Assembly: GCF_008704205.1 (NCBI RefSeq)
Contig: NZ_VXLC01000027.1
Location: 124,001 to 188,000, forward strand
Direction: 5' to 3'
DNA from: Nocardia colli
GTDB lineage: Bacteria; Actinomycetota; Actinomycetes; Mycobacteriales; Mycobacteriaceae
Length of the DNA: 64,000 nt
Below the pieces are notes generated by a model. The model was given only the letters and a program-made list of their open reading frames with translations. It made no database searches and had not been told where the DNA came from. Shown piece by piece: positions 42,002 to 50,993 of the stretch (its first letter is position 1; each line of letters begins with the position of its first letter). A program made the translations under genes and the position numbers.

Positions 42002-43680
42002 TGCGCCAGGGAGACTTTGAAGTACACCGGGTAGGCGGGGAACGGCGGCACGTAGAAGTTGCGGACATCGCTGCCGAAGATGAACGTGTTCACCGAGTTG
42101 ACCAGGGGAACGTTCGCGGCGTCGCCGGTGACGATCCGGTCGACCTCGAGCCACAGTTCACCGGCCCGCTTCGGGTCGACCTCGGCGGTCGCCTTGGCGA
42201 TCAGGTCATCGACCCGAGGGTTGCTGTAGCGCGAGATGTTGAAGCCGCCGTTGCCGATCTCCGAGCTGCCGAAGCTGGGCTGCAGCATCGACGCCGCACT
42301 CGGGAAGTCGGCCTGCCAGCTGGCCAGCGCCAGGTCGTAGCCGGAGCCGTCTTTGTGCTGAGTGATGTCGTCATAGCTGGCGTTGTCGAGGGCCTGGATG
42401 GTGACCCGGATCCCCGCGCGGCGCAGCCCGGCCTCGATGGCCTGACCGCCTGCGGAGTTGGTCGCGTCGTTCTTGGTCACCAGTACCAGGTCGATGCCGT
42501 TGGGGTGCCCGGATTCGGTGAGGAGTTGCTTCGCCTTCTCCACGTCACCGGTCGGCTGGGTCGGGAAGGCGTCGAACTTCTGGTAGCCGGGGATGGCCGG
42601 CGGAATGTTGGTGGTCGCGTAGTCGCCGCGGGACTCACCGCCGAGCGAGGTGCGAAACGCCTGCTTGTCCGTCGCGTAGACGATGGCCTGACGGACCTTC
42701 GGATCGTTGAGCGGTGACTTGCTGACGTTCAGTTGCAGCTGATAGAGCGATCCGCCACCGGCCTCGGCGATCCGGTTCTTCGCCGAAGGATTCGACCGGA
42801 CCAGCGGCAGCTGCGAGGCGGGCACGAACGAGGCGGAGAACGCCGCCTTGGCCGTACCGGTGTCGGCGATCAGCTCCTGGCTGATCGTCGTCTGCTGCAT
42901 CCCGAGCTGGAAGATCACCCGATCAGGACCGGCCGTGCGCGCGGTATCGGTCTTCGGATCCCAGTTCGGATTGCGCACCAGGACAACCTCGGAGGCCTTG
43001 TCGAACTTCTCCACCTGGTAGGGCCCGGACGCGACGGGGGACTGGAAGTAGGTCGCCGGGTTGTCCTTCGCCTTGGGCACCGGCGTGAACGCGGGTTGCG
43101 AGGCGATCCAGGGGAAGTCGCCGAACGGCTTGTTGAGGTGGAAGATCACCGTCTTCGCATCGGGCGTCTCGATGGAGTCGAGCGACTTGCCGTTGTACGG
43201 GCCGTCATACGCCTCGCCGCCTTGCAGCAGCGTGCGGTGGTAGGTGAAGCCGCCCGACAGCAACGGCGCGAACGAACGTTCCAGGCCGTACTTGATGTCC
43301 GCCGAGGTGATCGGCGAACCGTCCTGGAATTTCAGGTCGTCCTTGAGCGTGTACTTCCAGGTGCGCCCGCCGTCGGTGGTGGTTCCGGTATCGGTGGCGA
43401 GATCCGGGATCGGCGTCATCTCTTTGCCCGGTTCGGCCTGCCAGGTGGTGAGCCGGCGCGCGATGAAGCTGAGTGAGGTGATGGCCAGGTTCGTCGACTT
43501 GGCCGGATCGAAGTTGAAGTCGGTGTTGGACGACAGGATTCGCAACGTCCCGCCCTTCTGCGGCGGGACCGACTGGGTGGTGTTCTTGCCGCCGTCAGTG
43601 GGATTGGCGTTGCAGGACGTCATCGACAACGCCAGCGCCAGCGCGGCGGCGGCGAGTGCCGTCTTGGATTGTTTCTTCAT
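41998..43680 (-). CDS. ABC transporter substrate-binding lipoprotein (family 5)
   Basis: A 560-residue extracellular binding protein with lipobox LSMTSC (Cys23) after a basic start MKKQSK. Typical blocks are GGTLRILSSNTDFNFDPAKS, TWKYTLKDDLKFQDGSPITS, DIKYGLERSF and KSPLNDPKVRQAIVYATDKQ. The family binds oligopeptides, heme or metal-chelate ligands. It is coupled by TGATG to the upstream permease and by ATGA to the ATPase gene. An abundant binding protein made as third cistron may rely on its own translation signals. Confidence 0.92.
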   Translation of the reverse strand: MKKQSKTALAAAALALALSMTSCNANPTDGGKNTTQSVPPQKGGTLRILSSNTDFNFDPAKSTNLAITSLSFIARRLTTWQAEPGKEMTPIPDLATDTGTTTDGGRTWKYTLKDDLKFQDGSPITSADIKYGLERSFAPLLSGGFTYHRTLLQGGEAYDGPYNGKSLDSIETPDAKTVIFHLNKPFGDFPWIASQPAFTPVPKAKDNPATYFQSPVASGPYQVEKFDKASEVVLVRNPNWDPKTDTARTAGPDRVIFQLGMQQTTISQELIADTGTAKAAFSASFVPASQLPLVRSNPSAKNRIAEAGGGSLYQLQLNVSKSPLNDPKVRQAIVYATDKQAFRTSLGGESRGDYATTNIPPAIPGYQKFDAFPTQPTGDVEKAKQLLTESGHPNGIDLVLVTKNDATNSAGGQAIEAGLRRAGIRVTIQALDNASYDDITQHKDGSGYDLALASWQADFPSAASMLQPSFGSSEIGNGGFNISRYSNPRVDDLIAKATAEVDPKRAGELWLEVDRIVTGDAANVPLVNSVNTFIFGSDVRNFYVPPFPAYPVYFKVSLAQ

Positions 43681-44687
43681 CACTTCACCCTGGGATCGAG
43701 CAGTCCGAGAACCGCGTCTATGAGGAAATTGGCGACCAGAACGATCGCGGCGGAGAAGATGGTGACTCCGACGATTACCGGGAGATCGACGGTGTGCACC
43801 GCGTCGATGAGGAGCCGGCCGAGGCCGGGCACGCCGAAGACCTGTTCGGTGATCACCGCTCCGCCCAGCAAGGCGCCGAGGTCGACCGCGAACAACGTCA
43901 GGATCGGCGCGAGGATGTTGCGTACCGCGTGACCGAAGACGATGCGCCGCTCGGTCAGGCCGTTGGCCCGCGCGGTGCGAATGAAGTCCTCGCGGAAGAT
44001 CTCGATCAGCTGATTGCGCGAAATGCGTGCGTACATAGCGGCATTCACCAAGGCGAGCACGACCCACGCCGCGACCAGATGCCAGGCCCACTGGACCACA
44101 CCTGAACTCAACGGCACATAGCCGCTCACCGGAATGACATTGAGCGTGAACCCGAACAGCAGCACCACGAGGAGCCCGAGCAGATATGTCGGGGTGGACA
44201 ATCCGAGCGCGGCCAACGAGGTGACGGCCCGATCGGTCAGCTTGCCCTGCCGCCGTGCCGCGACCAATCCGGCGCCGACACCGAGGATCAGCCACAACAC
44301 CCCCGCGCCGACCGCGATGGACAACGTGATCGGGAAGCGCTCGAAGATCAGCGACGCCACCGATTCGTTCTGCTGGAATGAGTAGCCGAAACACGGTGCG
44401 GCGCACTGGATCGTCGCCAAACCCGACCCATAGCTGCGACCGACGAGGACACCGGCGACGAAGTCGAAGAACTGCTGATACCACGGATGGTCGAGGCCCA
44501 TGTACAGCTGCGCCTTGAGCAGATTGTCCGGCGTACACGGCTTTCCGCACGCCAGCTGCGCCGGATCGGCGGGCAGCAGATAGAACACCGCATAGGTCAG
44601 GAACGCGACGATGAGCAGCACGCCGAGCGCGACCAGCAGCTTCACCGCCGACGACGACAGCCGACGGCGCACGATTGTCCACCTCAT
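43680..44687 (-). CDS. ABC transporter permease (DppB type)
   Basis: A 335-residue membrane protein. The first helix LVALGVLLIVAFLTYAVFYL is followed by the conserved LPADPAQLACG segment. FPITLSIAVGAGVLWLILGV and the EAA-like loop DFIRTARANGLTERRIVFGH are the DppB-type blocks. It overlaps the preceding permease gene by ATGA at 44684-44687. Two cysteine pairs in the periplasmic loop (ACGKPC, QCAAPC) are unusual and might form disulphides. Confidence 0.9.
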   Translation of the reverse strand: MRWTIVRRRLSSSAVKLLVALGVLLIVAFLTYAVFYLLPADPAQLACGKPCTPDNLLKAQLYMGLDHPWYQQFFDFVAGVLVGRSYGSGLATIQCAAPCFGYSFQQNESVASLIFERFPITLSIAVGAGVLWLILGVGAGLVAARRQGKLTDRAVTSLAALGLSTPTYLLGLLVVLLFGFTLNVIPVSGYVPLSSGVVQWAWHLVAAWVVLALVNAAMYARISRNQLIEIFREDFIRTARANGLTERRIVFGHAVRNILAPILTLFAVDLGALLGGAVITEQVFGVPGLGRLLIDAVHTVDLPVIVGVTIFSAAIVLVANFLIDAVLGLLDPRVK

Positions 44688-45553
44688 GTCGCGTTGAACG
44701 CATTCCGTAGACCGTCACCCACGAGGTTGAACCCCAATGTCAGTAGCACCAAGGCGATTCCGGGGAAGATCAGGAACCACGGGTCGGTCTGCACCCACGC
44801 CACCGCGTCGCCGATCGACCTGCCCCACGACGGAGTCGGTGCGGGGACACCCACGCCGAGAAACGACAGCGAAGCCTCGGTCGCGATGAGCCCCGGCATG
44901 CTCGTGGTCGCGAAAACCACCACCAGCGCACGCAGATTCGGCAGCACCTCGCGGACCAGGGCATGCAGCGGCGAAACGCCGATCACCAGCGCGGCCCGGA
45001 CGAAATTCCGGTTGCGCAGCGACAAGGCCTGCGCCCGAATCACTCTCGCCATGCCGGGCCACCCGAAGATGCCCACGATGAAGACCACCAGCACCGGGCG
45101 CGGGAACGTCGCGGGCAGGACCGCGCTGAGCGCGATCATGAAGAGCAGGGACGGAAATCCGAAGAGCACATTGATCGCTCCGGACAGGATCCGATCCACC
45201 CAGCCGCCGATGAAGCCTGCGGTAACGCCGATCACCAGGCCGAGCAGCGTCGAGATCGCCAGCGCGCCGAGCGCGATGAACAGCGACGTCCGGGTTCCGG
45301 CGACGATGACCGCCAAGAGATCCCGGCCGGTCAGCGGCTCGACCCCCAGCGGATGCGCGGCGCTCGCGCCGCCGAAACTGCCGGACGGCACGCTCTGCGC
45401 ATCGAGGGTCTCGGAGTGAAATGTGTACGGGTCGATGTCGAGGAGACCGTTGATCAGCGGCGCGAAAGCCGCGACCAGGACGAAGAACGCGACCACGATG
45501 AGGCCGAACATGCTCCAGCGATCGCTCGAGAATCGGTACCAACGCGACCGCAC
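44684..45553 (-). CDS. ABC transporter permease (DppC type)
   Basis: A 289-residue membrane protein and first gene of the four-gene operon. It starts at GTG 45553 behind a G-rich GGGGGG. The N-terminal helix FGLIVVAFFVLVAAFAPLIN is followed by HPLGVEPLTGRDLLAVIVAG, the conserved DppC loop, and by FVRAALVIGVSPLHALVREV (EAA loop), then LPNLRALVVVFATTSMPGLI. The order DppC-DppB-binding protein-DppDF fusion is a common actinobacterial arrangement. Confidence 0.9.
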   Translation of the reverse strand: MRSRWYRFSSDRWSMFGLIVVAFFVLVAAFAPLINGLLDIDPYTFHSETLDAQSVPSGSFGGASAAHPLGVEPLTGRDLLAVIVAGTRTSLFIALGALAISTLLGLVIGVTAGFIGGWVDRILSGAINVLFGFPSLLFMIALSAVLPATFPRPVLVVFIVGIFGWPGMARVIRAQALSLRNRNFVRAALVIGVSPLHALVREVLPNLRALVVVFATTSMPGLIATEASLSFLGVGVPAPTPSWGRSIGDAVAWVQTDPWFLIFPGIALVLLTLGFNLVGDGLRNAFNAT

Positions 45554-45879
45554 TAACCCCCCAATTCATCGGATGTCTGCGTCACTGTAGACAAGGGGTA
45601 AGGGGTGATCCACTGATTGCGTCAGCGAGATCCTAACTCGGCAGCACCGCCCAGAAATGCTGCCTAGCAGTGGTTTTCGGGAGTGCTGACGGATGTGTGG
45701 CCAGGATCGGGCGCGGGGATGCCCACCGACCCCACCGGGCCGGGAGCGCCGCGTCGATCTCGCTCTAGACCACCCCCGGTGTCCGGCGAGCAACCGCTCC
45801 GGCAGCGCCGCTCGAACCGTCTCGCAGACACCGGAATAGCACATGAGCAGCGGCAAACTTGCTGGCGTAAGGTGATTGA
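45554..45879. other. intergenic region between the ABC operon and the OhrR-like gene
   Basis: About 326 bases between divergent start codons. It should hold the promoters of both units. No frame in it has convincing codon use, and I saw no long dyad or RNA-like structure. Confidence 0.5.
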
Positions 45880-46416
45880 ATGCCCGAAGTAGCGCATCCC
45901 AGTTCCGCGGTGCGTGTCGAACCGGCCGCAGCGCCGGGCACCACCGCAACCGCCGGGGATTCCGATCACGACCTGCTGTCGCTGGCGAACCAGTTGTGTT
46001 TCGCCCTGTACTCCACCTCGCGCTCGATGACCGCCGCCTATCGGCCGTTCCTCGAGGCAATGGAGATCACCTACCCGCAGTACCTGGCCTTGCTGGCGCT
46101 GTGGGAACGGCCCGGGATGACGATGAAGGAGCTCGGCGAACAACTCAGCCTGGACTACGGCACCGTCTCGCCGCTGATCCAGCGACTACAGTCGCACGGT
46201 TTCGTGGAGAGCGTGCGCAGCGCGCACGACCGGCGCTCGGTCGAACTCCGCGCGACCGAAGCCGGACTGGCCTTGCAGCGCCAGGCGAAGGAGATGATCG
46301 AGTCGGTGATGGCCTCGGTCGGCTACCCGCTCGACGACCTGATCGCGTTGCGCGATCAGGTCAACGCGCTCGGCGAGCGCCTCGACGCGATCTCCTGCGC
46401 GCGCAAGGAACACTGA
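45880..46416 (+). CDS. MarR family regulator of the OhrR type
   Basis: A 178-residue protein with AAGGTG five bases before ATG 45880. After a 35-residue N-terminal tail the text SLANQLCFALYSTSRSMTAA matches OhrR, including the single reactive cysteine that senses organic peroxides. ITYPQYLALLALWERPGM, MKELGEQLSLDYGTVSPLIQ and DRRSVELRATEAG are the winged-helix blocks. The usual target, an ohr peroxidase gene, is not in the window; the divergent peptide ABC operon is the nearest possible target. Confidence 0.85.
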   Translation: MPEVAHPSSAVRVEPAAAPGTTATAGDSDHDLLSLANQLCFALYSTSRSMTAAYRPFLEAMEITYPQYLALLALWERPGMTMKELGEQLSLDYGTVSPLIQRLQSHGFVESVRSAHDRRSVELRATEAGLALQRQAKEMIESVMASVGYPLDDLIALRDQVNALGERLDAISCARKEH

Positions 46417-46423
46417 GCGCGGC

Positions 46424-46918
46424 TTACGCGTCGAGCACCTTGACCTGTCGCTGCACCACCGGCGGCTCGGTGGACCAGGGGAAGTTGATCCAGCGGTCGG
46501 TGTGCTTCCACACGTACTCGCACTCGACCTCGGAGCGCGGCTTCTGATAGATCACCGCGCAGCGGACCTCGGCGACGTGGTCCTTGCAGAAGTCGCGGAC
46601 CAGCTTGAGGGTGGCGCCGGTGTCGGCCACGTCGTCGGCGACCAGCACGGTCGCGCCGGCCAGGTCGACCGCCTGCGGCACCGGCGGCAACATGACCGGC
46701 AGGTCCAGGCGCTGGTCGATGCCGGTGTAGAACTCGACGTTCATCACGTGCAGGTTCTTCACGTCCAGCGCGTAGCCGAGCGCGCCCGCCACGAACAACC
46801 CGCCGCGGGCGATCGACAGGATCAGATCGGGCTCGAACCCGTCGTCCGCGATCGTGGTCGCCAGCTCCCGACTCGCCGAACCGAACAAATCCCAGGTCAG
46901 TACTTCCCGATCCGCCAT
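46424..46918 (-). CDS. phosphoribosyltransferase
   Basis: A 164-residue type I PRT with GGAGG before ATG 46918 (MADREVLTWDLFG). LILSIARGGLFVAGAL is the N-terminal part of the active site, and VLVADDVADTGATLKLV is the PRPP-binding loop with paired Asp residues. WINFPWSTEPP near the end is typical of actinobacterial xanthine/hypoxanthine-type PRTs. It probably salvages a purine base. It is convergent with the OhrR-like gene, seven bases apart. Confidence 0.87.
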   Translation of the reverse strand: MADREVLTWDLFGSASRELATTIADDGFEPDLILSIARGGLFVAGALGYALDVKNLHVMNVEFYTGIDQRLDLPVMLPPVPQAVDLAGATVLVADDVADTGATLKLVRDFCKDHVAEVRCAVIYQKPRSEVECEYVWKHTDRWINFPWSTEPPVVQRQVKVLDA

Positions 46919-46990
46919 GGATCCTCCATCTCCCTCGTCGCGACTGCGCACAGAGCATACGAGTAGCCACGATGTGGCCGGCGGCACGGT

Positions 46991-48763
46991 TCAGGAATAG
47001 AGGTCGTCGATGTCGGCGGCGTAGCGCGCGTTGATCGGTTTGCGGCGCAGCTTCATGGTCGGGGTCAGCACCTCGCTGCCCGGCTGCCAGAAGTCCGGCA
47101 CGATGGTGAACTTCTTGATCTGCTCGACCCGGGACAGCTTCGAATTCGCCTGGGCGACAGCGTCGGCCACGATCTGCTGGATGCCGGGATCCTTGGCCAG
47201 CACGGCGGCGTCGGCCGCGACCCCCGCCTTGTCCGCGTACGCCGCGGCCGCGTCGGGGTCGAGCGCGATGAGCGCGACGTTGTATTTGCGGTTGTCGCCG
47301 ATGGCCACGGCCTGGCCGATCAGCGGCGCGAACGCCTTGATCCAGTTCTCGATGTTGCTGGGCGACATGTTCTTTCCGCCCGCGTTGATGATGAGTTCCT
47401 TCTTGCGGTCGACGATCGTCAGGAAACCGTCCGCGTCGAGGGCGCCGATGTCACCGCTGTGCACCCAGCCGTCGGCGTCGATCGCCTCGGCGGTCTGCTC
47501 GGGCTTGTTCAGGTAGCCCTTCATCACGATCGGGCCGCGCACCAGCACCTCGCCGTCCTCGGCGATCCGGATCTCGTTGCCGGGCACGATCTTTCCGACG
47601 GTGCCGAGGCGAACCCGCCCGGGCGGGCTCATGGTGGCCATGCCGGACAGCTCGGACATGCCCCAGGCGTCGGAGGCGGCGATGCCGACGCCGTTGAAGA
47701 AGCGCAGCACGTCCGACGCGATGGGGGCGGCGCCGGAGAGGGCGAGGCGGACGTCGGCGAGGCCGACCGCGGCGCGCAGCTTCGACAGGACCAGCGCGTC
47801 GGCCAGGCGCTCCTGGAGGGCGAGGAACGCCGGGACCGGCCTGCCGTCGAGGCGCGCGTCGGACGCGGTCCGGCCGACGGTCAGCGCCCACTTCGCCAGG
47901 GCCGCTTTGACTCCCGTCGCCTCGGCGACCTTTGCCTCGATGCCGCCCTTGAGCTTCTGCCACACCTGGGGGACCGCGCCGAACACGGTCGGGCGGGCGT
48001 CGGCCAGGGTCGCGGCGAACTCGGCGCGGTCGGCGACGGTGGTCAACTGGTTGCCGAGCACCTCGAGGTTGTAGAGGCCCGACCAGCGGTCGGCCACGTG
48101 CGCCGAGGGCAGGAAGGAGACCATCCGCTCGTCCGGGGTGGCGCCGACCAGTCGTTCGGTGCCGTCGACCATGGCCAGCATGTTGGCGTGCGTGAGCTGC
48201 ACGCCCTTCGGGCTGCCGGTGGTGCCGGAGGTGTAGATGAGGGTCAGCGTGTCGTCGGGTCGCACTGCGCGCCAAGCGGAATCGAAGTCGAAGTCCGCAA
48301 GGCCGCGGGCCTTGACCGCATCCAGGGTGCGGGTGCCCTCCGGTGCGCCGTCGATGCACACCACGTGCTCGACGCGGGCGCCGTCCCGGCTCGCGAACAC
48401 GGTGGCGGCGTACTGCGTTTCGCAGACGACGACGGTCGCGGCCGAGTCGGTGAGCAGGTAGTTCAGCTGCTCGGGGGAGCAGGTGTTGTAGACCGAGAAC
48501 GGGATCGCGCCGAGGTGTTGCAGGGCGACGTCGATCGGATAGAACTCCGGCCGGTTGGTCATCAGCAGCGCGACCCGATCGCCGGGCCCTACCCCGAGGG
48601 CGGCGAATCCGGCTGCCAGCGAACGGACTTGCTCGTCCCACTCGCGGTAGGTCAGCGTGGTCCGGTTGCCGACGGTGCGCACCGCGATCTTGTCCGGATT
48701 ACGCGCGACGGTGGCCTGGAAGGCCGCGCACAGGGTCGATGAGGCGGACGCGAAGGTAGGCAT
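46991..48763 (-). CDS. long-chain acyl-CoA ligase (AMP-forming, FadD type)
   Basis: A 590-residue member of the adenylate-forming family. The P-loop is TLIYTSGTTGSPKGVQLTH; later motifs are GMSELSGMATMSPPG (A5), DGWVHSGDIGALDADGFL (A7), IVDRKKELIINAGGKNMSP (A8) and PTMKLRRKPI (A10, with catalytic Lys). It activates a fatty acid with ATP and loads it on CoA. The preceding TetR gene is on the same strand, so the pair may form a fatty-acid-responsive unit. Confidence 0.92.
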   Translation of the reverse strand: MPTFASASSTLCAAFQATVARNPDKIAVRTVGNRTTLTYREWDEQVRSLAAGFAALGVGPGDRVALLMTNRPEFYPIDVALQHLGAIPFSVYNTCSPEQLNYLLTDSAATVVVCETQYAATVFASRDGARVEHVVCIDGAPEGTRTLDAVKARGLADFDFDSAWRAVRPDDTLTLIYTSGTTGSPKGVQLTHANMLAMVDGTERLVGATPDERMVSFLPSAHVADRWSGLYNLEVLGNQLTTVADRAEFAATLADARPTVFGAVPQVWQKLKGGIEAKVAEATGVKAALAKWALTVGRTASDARLDGRPVPAFLALQERLADALVLSKLRAAVGLADVRLALSGAAPIASDVLRFFNGVGIAASDAWGMSELSGMATMSPPGRVRLGTVGKIVPGNEIRIAEDGEVLVRGPIVMKGYLNKPEQTAEAIDADGWVHSGDIGALDADGFLTIVDRKKELIINAGGKNMSPSNIENWIKAFAPLIGQAVAIGDNRKYNVALIALDPDAAAAYADKAGVAADAAVLAKDPGIQQIVADAVAQANSKLSRVEQIKKFTIVPDFWQPGSEVLTPTMKLRRKPINARYAADIDDLYS

Positions 48764-48799
48764 GGGAGTCTCCTGGCTCGAGGGGGCGAGTGCTGCGGG

Positions 48800-49429
48800 T
48801 CAGTGCTGATGAACGCCGACCAGCGCGTCGACGAAGATCTGGGCGAGCAGATCGATGTATTCGTCTCTGGGCGTGTCGATTTCGCCGTTGTGCCAGGCGA
48901 GGGTGACCACGGCGTTGCCGTTCACCACCACCAGCGCGGCGAGGGCGATGCGGGCTTCGGTCTGCGCGTCGGTCTCGCCGTAGACGGCGCAGACCTGACG
49001 GGCCGCCTGTTCGGCGTAGCGCCGGATGCCCTCGGCCTTGCGGGCGGCGAGGGCGGGCAAGGTGGCGCCTTCGGTGTAGAGGCGGGCGCGGCGCGGTTCC
49101 TCGGCGAAGAAATCGAGGAAGGTGGTGACGGCCACCCGGGCGCGCACCTTCAGGTCCAGCGGTTCCGCCTCGACGGCCGCGACGGTCCGGGTGATCAGAT
49201 CGCTGATCATCGTCTCGTGCAGCGCCTCCAGCAGCTGGTCGCGGTTGCGGAAGTGCTCGTAGAAGTACCGCTGGGTCAGGCCGGCCCGCTCGCACACCGA
49301 ACTCATCCGCAGCTTCGCGACCCCGACCTCGGCGATCTCGTCGAGGCCCGCGTCGAGCAGGTCGGCGCGCCGCTGGGCCAGCCGCTGCTCGGCGCTGACC
49401 CCGCGGAACGGGCGGACGACGGTGGACAT
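48800..49429 (-). CDS. TetR family transcriptional regulator
   Basis: A 209-residue protein; ATG 49429 has AGGA seven bases upstream and is preferred to GTG 49450, which would overlap the operator. HTH: RRADLLDAGLDEIAEVGVAK, LRMSSVCERAGLTQRYFYEH, with the YFYEHF end of the recognition helix. The rest is the alpha-helical ligand domain. It is upstream of and co-directional with the acyl-CoA ligase gene and probably regulates it. Confidence 0.87.
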   Translation of the reverse strand: MSTVVRPFRGVSAEQRLAQRRADLLDAGLDEIAEVGVAKLRMSSVCERAGLTQRYFYEHFRNRDQLLEALHETMISDLITRTVAAVEAEPLDLKVRARVAVTTFLDFFAEEPRRARLYTEGATLPALAARKAEGIRRYAEQAARQVCAVYGETDAQTEARIALAALVVVNGNAVVTLAWHNGEIDTPRDEYIDLLAQIFVDALVGVHQH

Positions 49430-49439
49430 GACCGAATCC

Positions 49440-49457
49440 TGACACAGCACTGTGTCA
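49440..49457. promoter_or_regulatory. palindromic operator upstream of the TetR gene
   Basis: TGACACAGCACTGTGTCA is an exact 8-bp dyad with a 2-base centre, 11 bases upstream of the TetR start. Its position over the expected promoter suggests autoregulation. GACACnnnnnGTGTC-like sites are typical of TetR proteins with fatty-acyl ligands. Confidence 0.65.
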
Positions 49458-49581
49458 AGTTCCAGTATCTGGCCGAAGATCTCGATTTCGCGGCCGCGTA
49501 TCTCGCCTCGGCGGGGCGGCGTCCGCTGAACAGTAAGAACTTCAATGCACGGTTCGAAAAGTCTGGTTCTACTGTGCGGGT

Positions 49582-50400
49582 ATGGCTTTCGTTCGAACCT
49601 CGCGCTGGTGGCTACGCACGACTGTCTTCGCCGCAGTCGCTACCGCCGTCGCTGCGTGCTCCTTCGGTTCCGCCGCGTCGGACCCGGGTCCGTGGTGGCA
49701 TCCGGAGAAGGGGCTCAGCTGGCAGTGGCAGCTGCACAACGAACCGGTCGACACCTCGATCAACGCCCAGGTCTATGACATCGACCTGTTCGAGAACCCG
49801 GCCGCGACCGTGAAAACCCTGCACGACCAGGGCCGCAAGGTGATCTGCTACATGTCCGGCGGCTCGTGGGAACCGTATCGGCCGGACGCGGGTGACTTCC
49901 CGGAGAGCGTGAAGAGCGGACCGGTCCCGGAGTGGGACGACGAGCGCTGGCTCGACGTCAAACAGATCGACGTGCTGAAGCCGCTGATGGCGAAGCGGAT
50001 GGACCTGTGCAAGCAGAAGGGGTTCGACGGCGTCGAACCGGACTGGGCCGACCTGCACAACCAGAACACCGGCAACCTGAAGATCACCGCCGCCGATCAG
50101 CTGGCGTACAACCGCATGCTCGCGGGTCTCGCGCACGATCGCGGTCTGGCCGTCGGGTTGAAGAACGATCTGGACCAGGTGTCCGCGCTGGCCGGGTTGT
50201 TCGACTTCTCCGTGAACGAGCAGTGTTTCGAGGACCGGGCGACCTGCGACAAGCTCGCGCCGTTCATCGCGGCCGGTAAGCCAGTGTTTCATGCGGAGTA
50301 CAACCTGAAGCTCACCGAGTTCTGCGCGGACTCGGCCCGGCTCGGGCTGTCGTCCATACGCAAACACCGTGAACTCGACGCATGGCGTGAAACCTGCTGA
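49582..50400 (+). CDS. GH114-family lipoprotein (endo-alpha-1,4-polygalactosaminidase type)
   Basis: A 272-residue protein with signal peptide and lipobox VAAC (MAFVRTSRWWLRTTVFAAVA start). The TIM-barrel blocks of GH114 are present: WQWQLHNEPVDTSINAQVYD, RKVICYMSGGSWEPYRPD, GFDGVEPDWADLHNQ with the candidate catalytic Asp and Glu, LAVGLKNDLDQ and FSVNEQCFED. Characterised relatives cut alpha-1,4-linked galactosamine polymers, as found in fungal or bacterial exopolysaccharides. Membrane anchoring suggests action in or near the envelope. Confidence 0.85.
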   Translation: MAFVRTSRWWLRTTVFAAVATAVAACSFGSAASDPGPWWHPEKGLSWQWQLHNEPVDTSINAQVYDIDLFENPAATVKTLHDQGRKVICYMSGGSWEPYRPDAGDFPESVKSGPVPEWDDERWLDVKQIDVLKPLMAKRMDLCKQKGFDGVEPDWADLHNQNTGNLKITAADQLAYNRMLAGLAHDRGLAVGLKNDLDQVSALAGLFDFSVNEQCFEDRATCDKLAPFIAAGKPVFHAEYNLKLTEFCADSARLGLSSIRKHRELDAWRETC

Positions 50401-50624
50401 TTGCCGGAACAGTTCGGCGCGCTTTACCCGTCGCGCAACTCTGACAAACATTATCGGTACGGTAATTGCGGATATTGCAGACGGCTTTTGCGGAGTTTCG
50501 TTCCGGCTTTTCGGCGGTCCACGATTCGCCCGCGACACCCGGTGGAAATCGGACAAAGCCTCGCCCTATTCCGCTACGGTTCGCGCTATCGCCTGGAACG
50601 ACACCGTACAGAATGGGGATTGTC

Positions 50625-50978
50625 ATGCGCTTTCGCCCGGCCCGGATCGTCACCCTCGCAATCTTGTTCGTCGCGGCGGCTGCCGGTCTGACCGCTCTCG
50701 CCTCGGCCGCCACCGCCGAGGAGCAGTGGACCTACATCTGCGACTCGATCGAGGAGCCGGAAGAGGTCGGCGCGAAGGGAGCCGGGAACTGCCAGGCGAA
50801 CAACGGCGCACCTGAGGCGGGCCCGATCAAGCAGAAATTCAAGCTGCACCAGCGCGGCGTGCGACCGAAGCCGGACATTGTCGCGGTCTGCGAAGGCGAA
50901 TCCAAGAGCGCCTTCGGCGAGGCGGCCCTGCCGGCGCGGGTCGACGGATTCGGTTGCTACGTCTACGAAACGCGCTGA
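50625..50978 (+). CDS. small secreted hypothetical protein
   Basis: A 117-residue protein from ATG 50625 (MRFRPARIVTLAIL); ATG 50613 is an alternative. The signal peptide ends near ALASAATAEE. The mature chain has four cysteines (YICDS, NCQAN, VCEGE, GCYVY) spaced so that two disulphides are possible, and is highly polar. No family recognised. The 224 bases upstream contain an AT-richer patch but no gene. Confidence 0.6.
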   Translation: MRFRPARIVTLAILFVAAAAGLTALASAATAEEQWTYICDSIEEPEEVGAKGAGNCQANNGAPEAGPIKQKFKLHQRGVRPKPDIVAVCEGESKSAFGEAALPARVDGFGCYVYETR

Positions 50979-50993
50979 TCCGCCGGCTCGCGT

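Noticed and set aside
40385..43476. Long plus-strand frames opposite the peptide ABC operon
   Set aside because: Antisense shadows rich in Arg, Gly and His; the minus-strand genes overlap by start/stop codons and carry clear family motifs.
45566..46143. Minus-strand frames between the ABC operon and the OhrR-like gene
   Set aside because: They extend into the antisense of the OhrR-like gene and have no start signal or motif.
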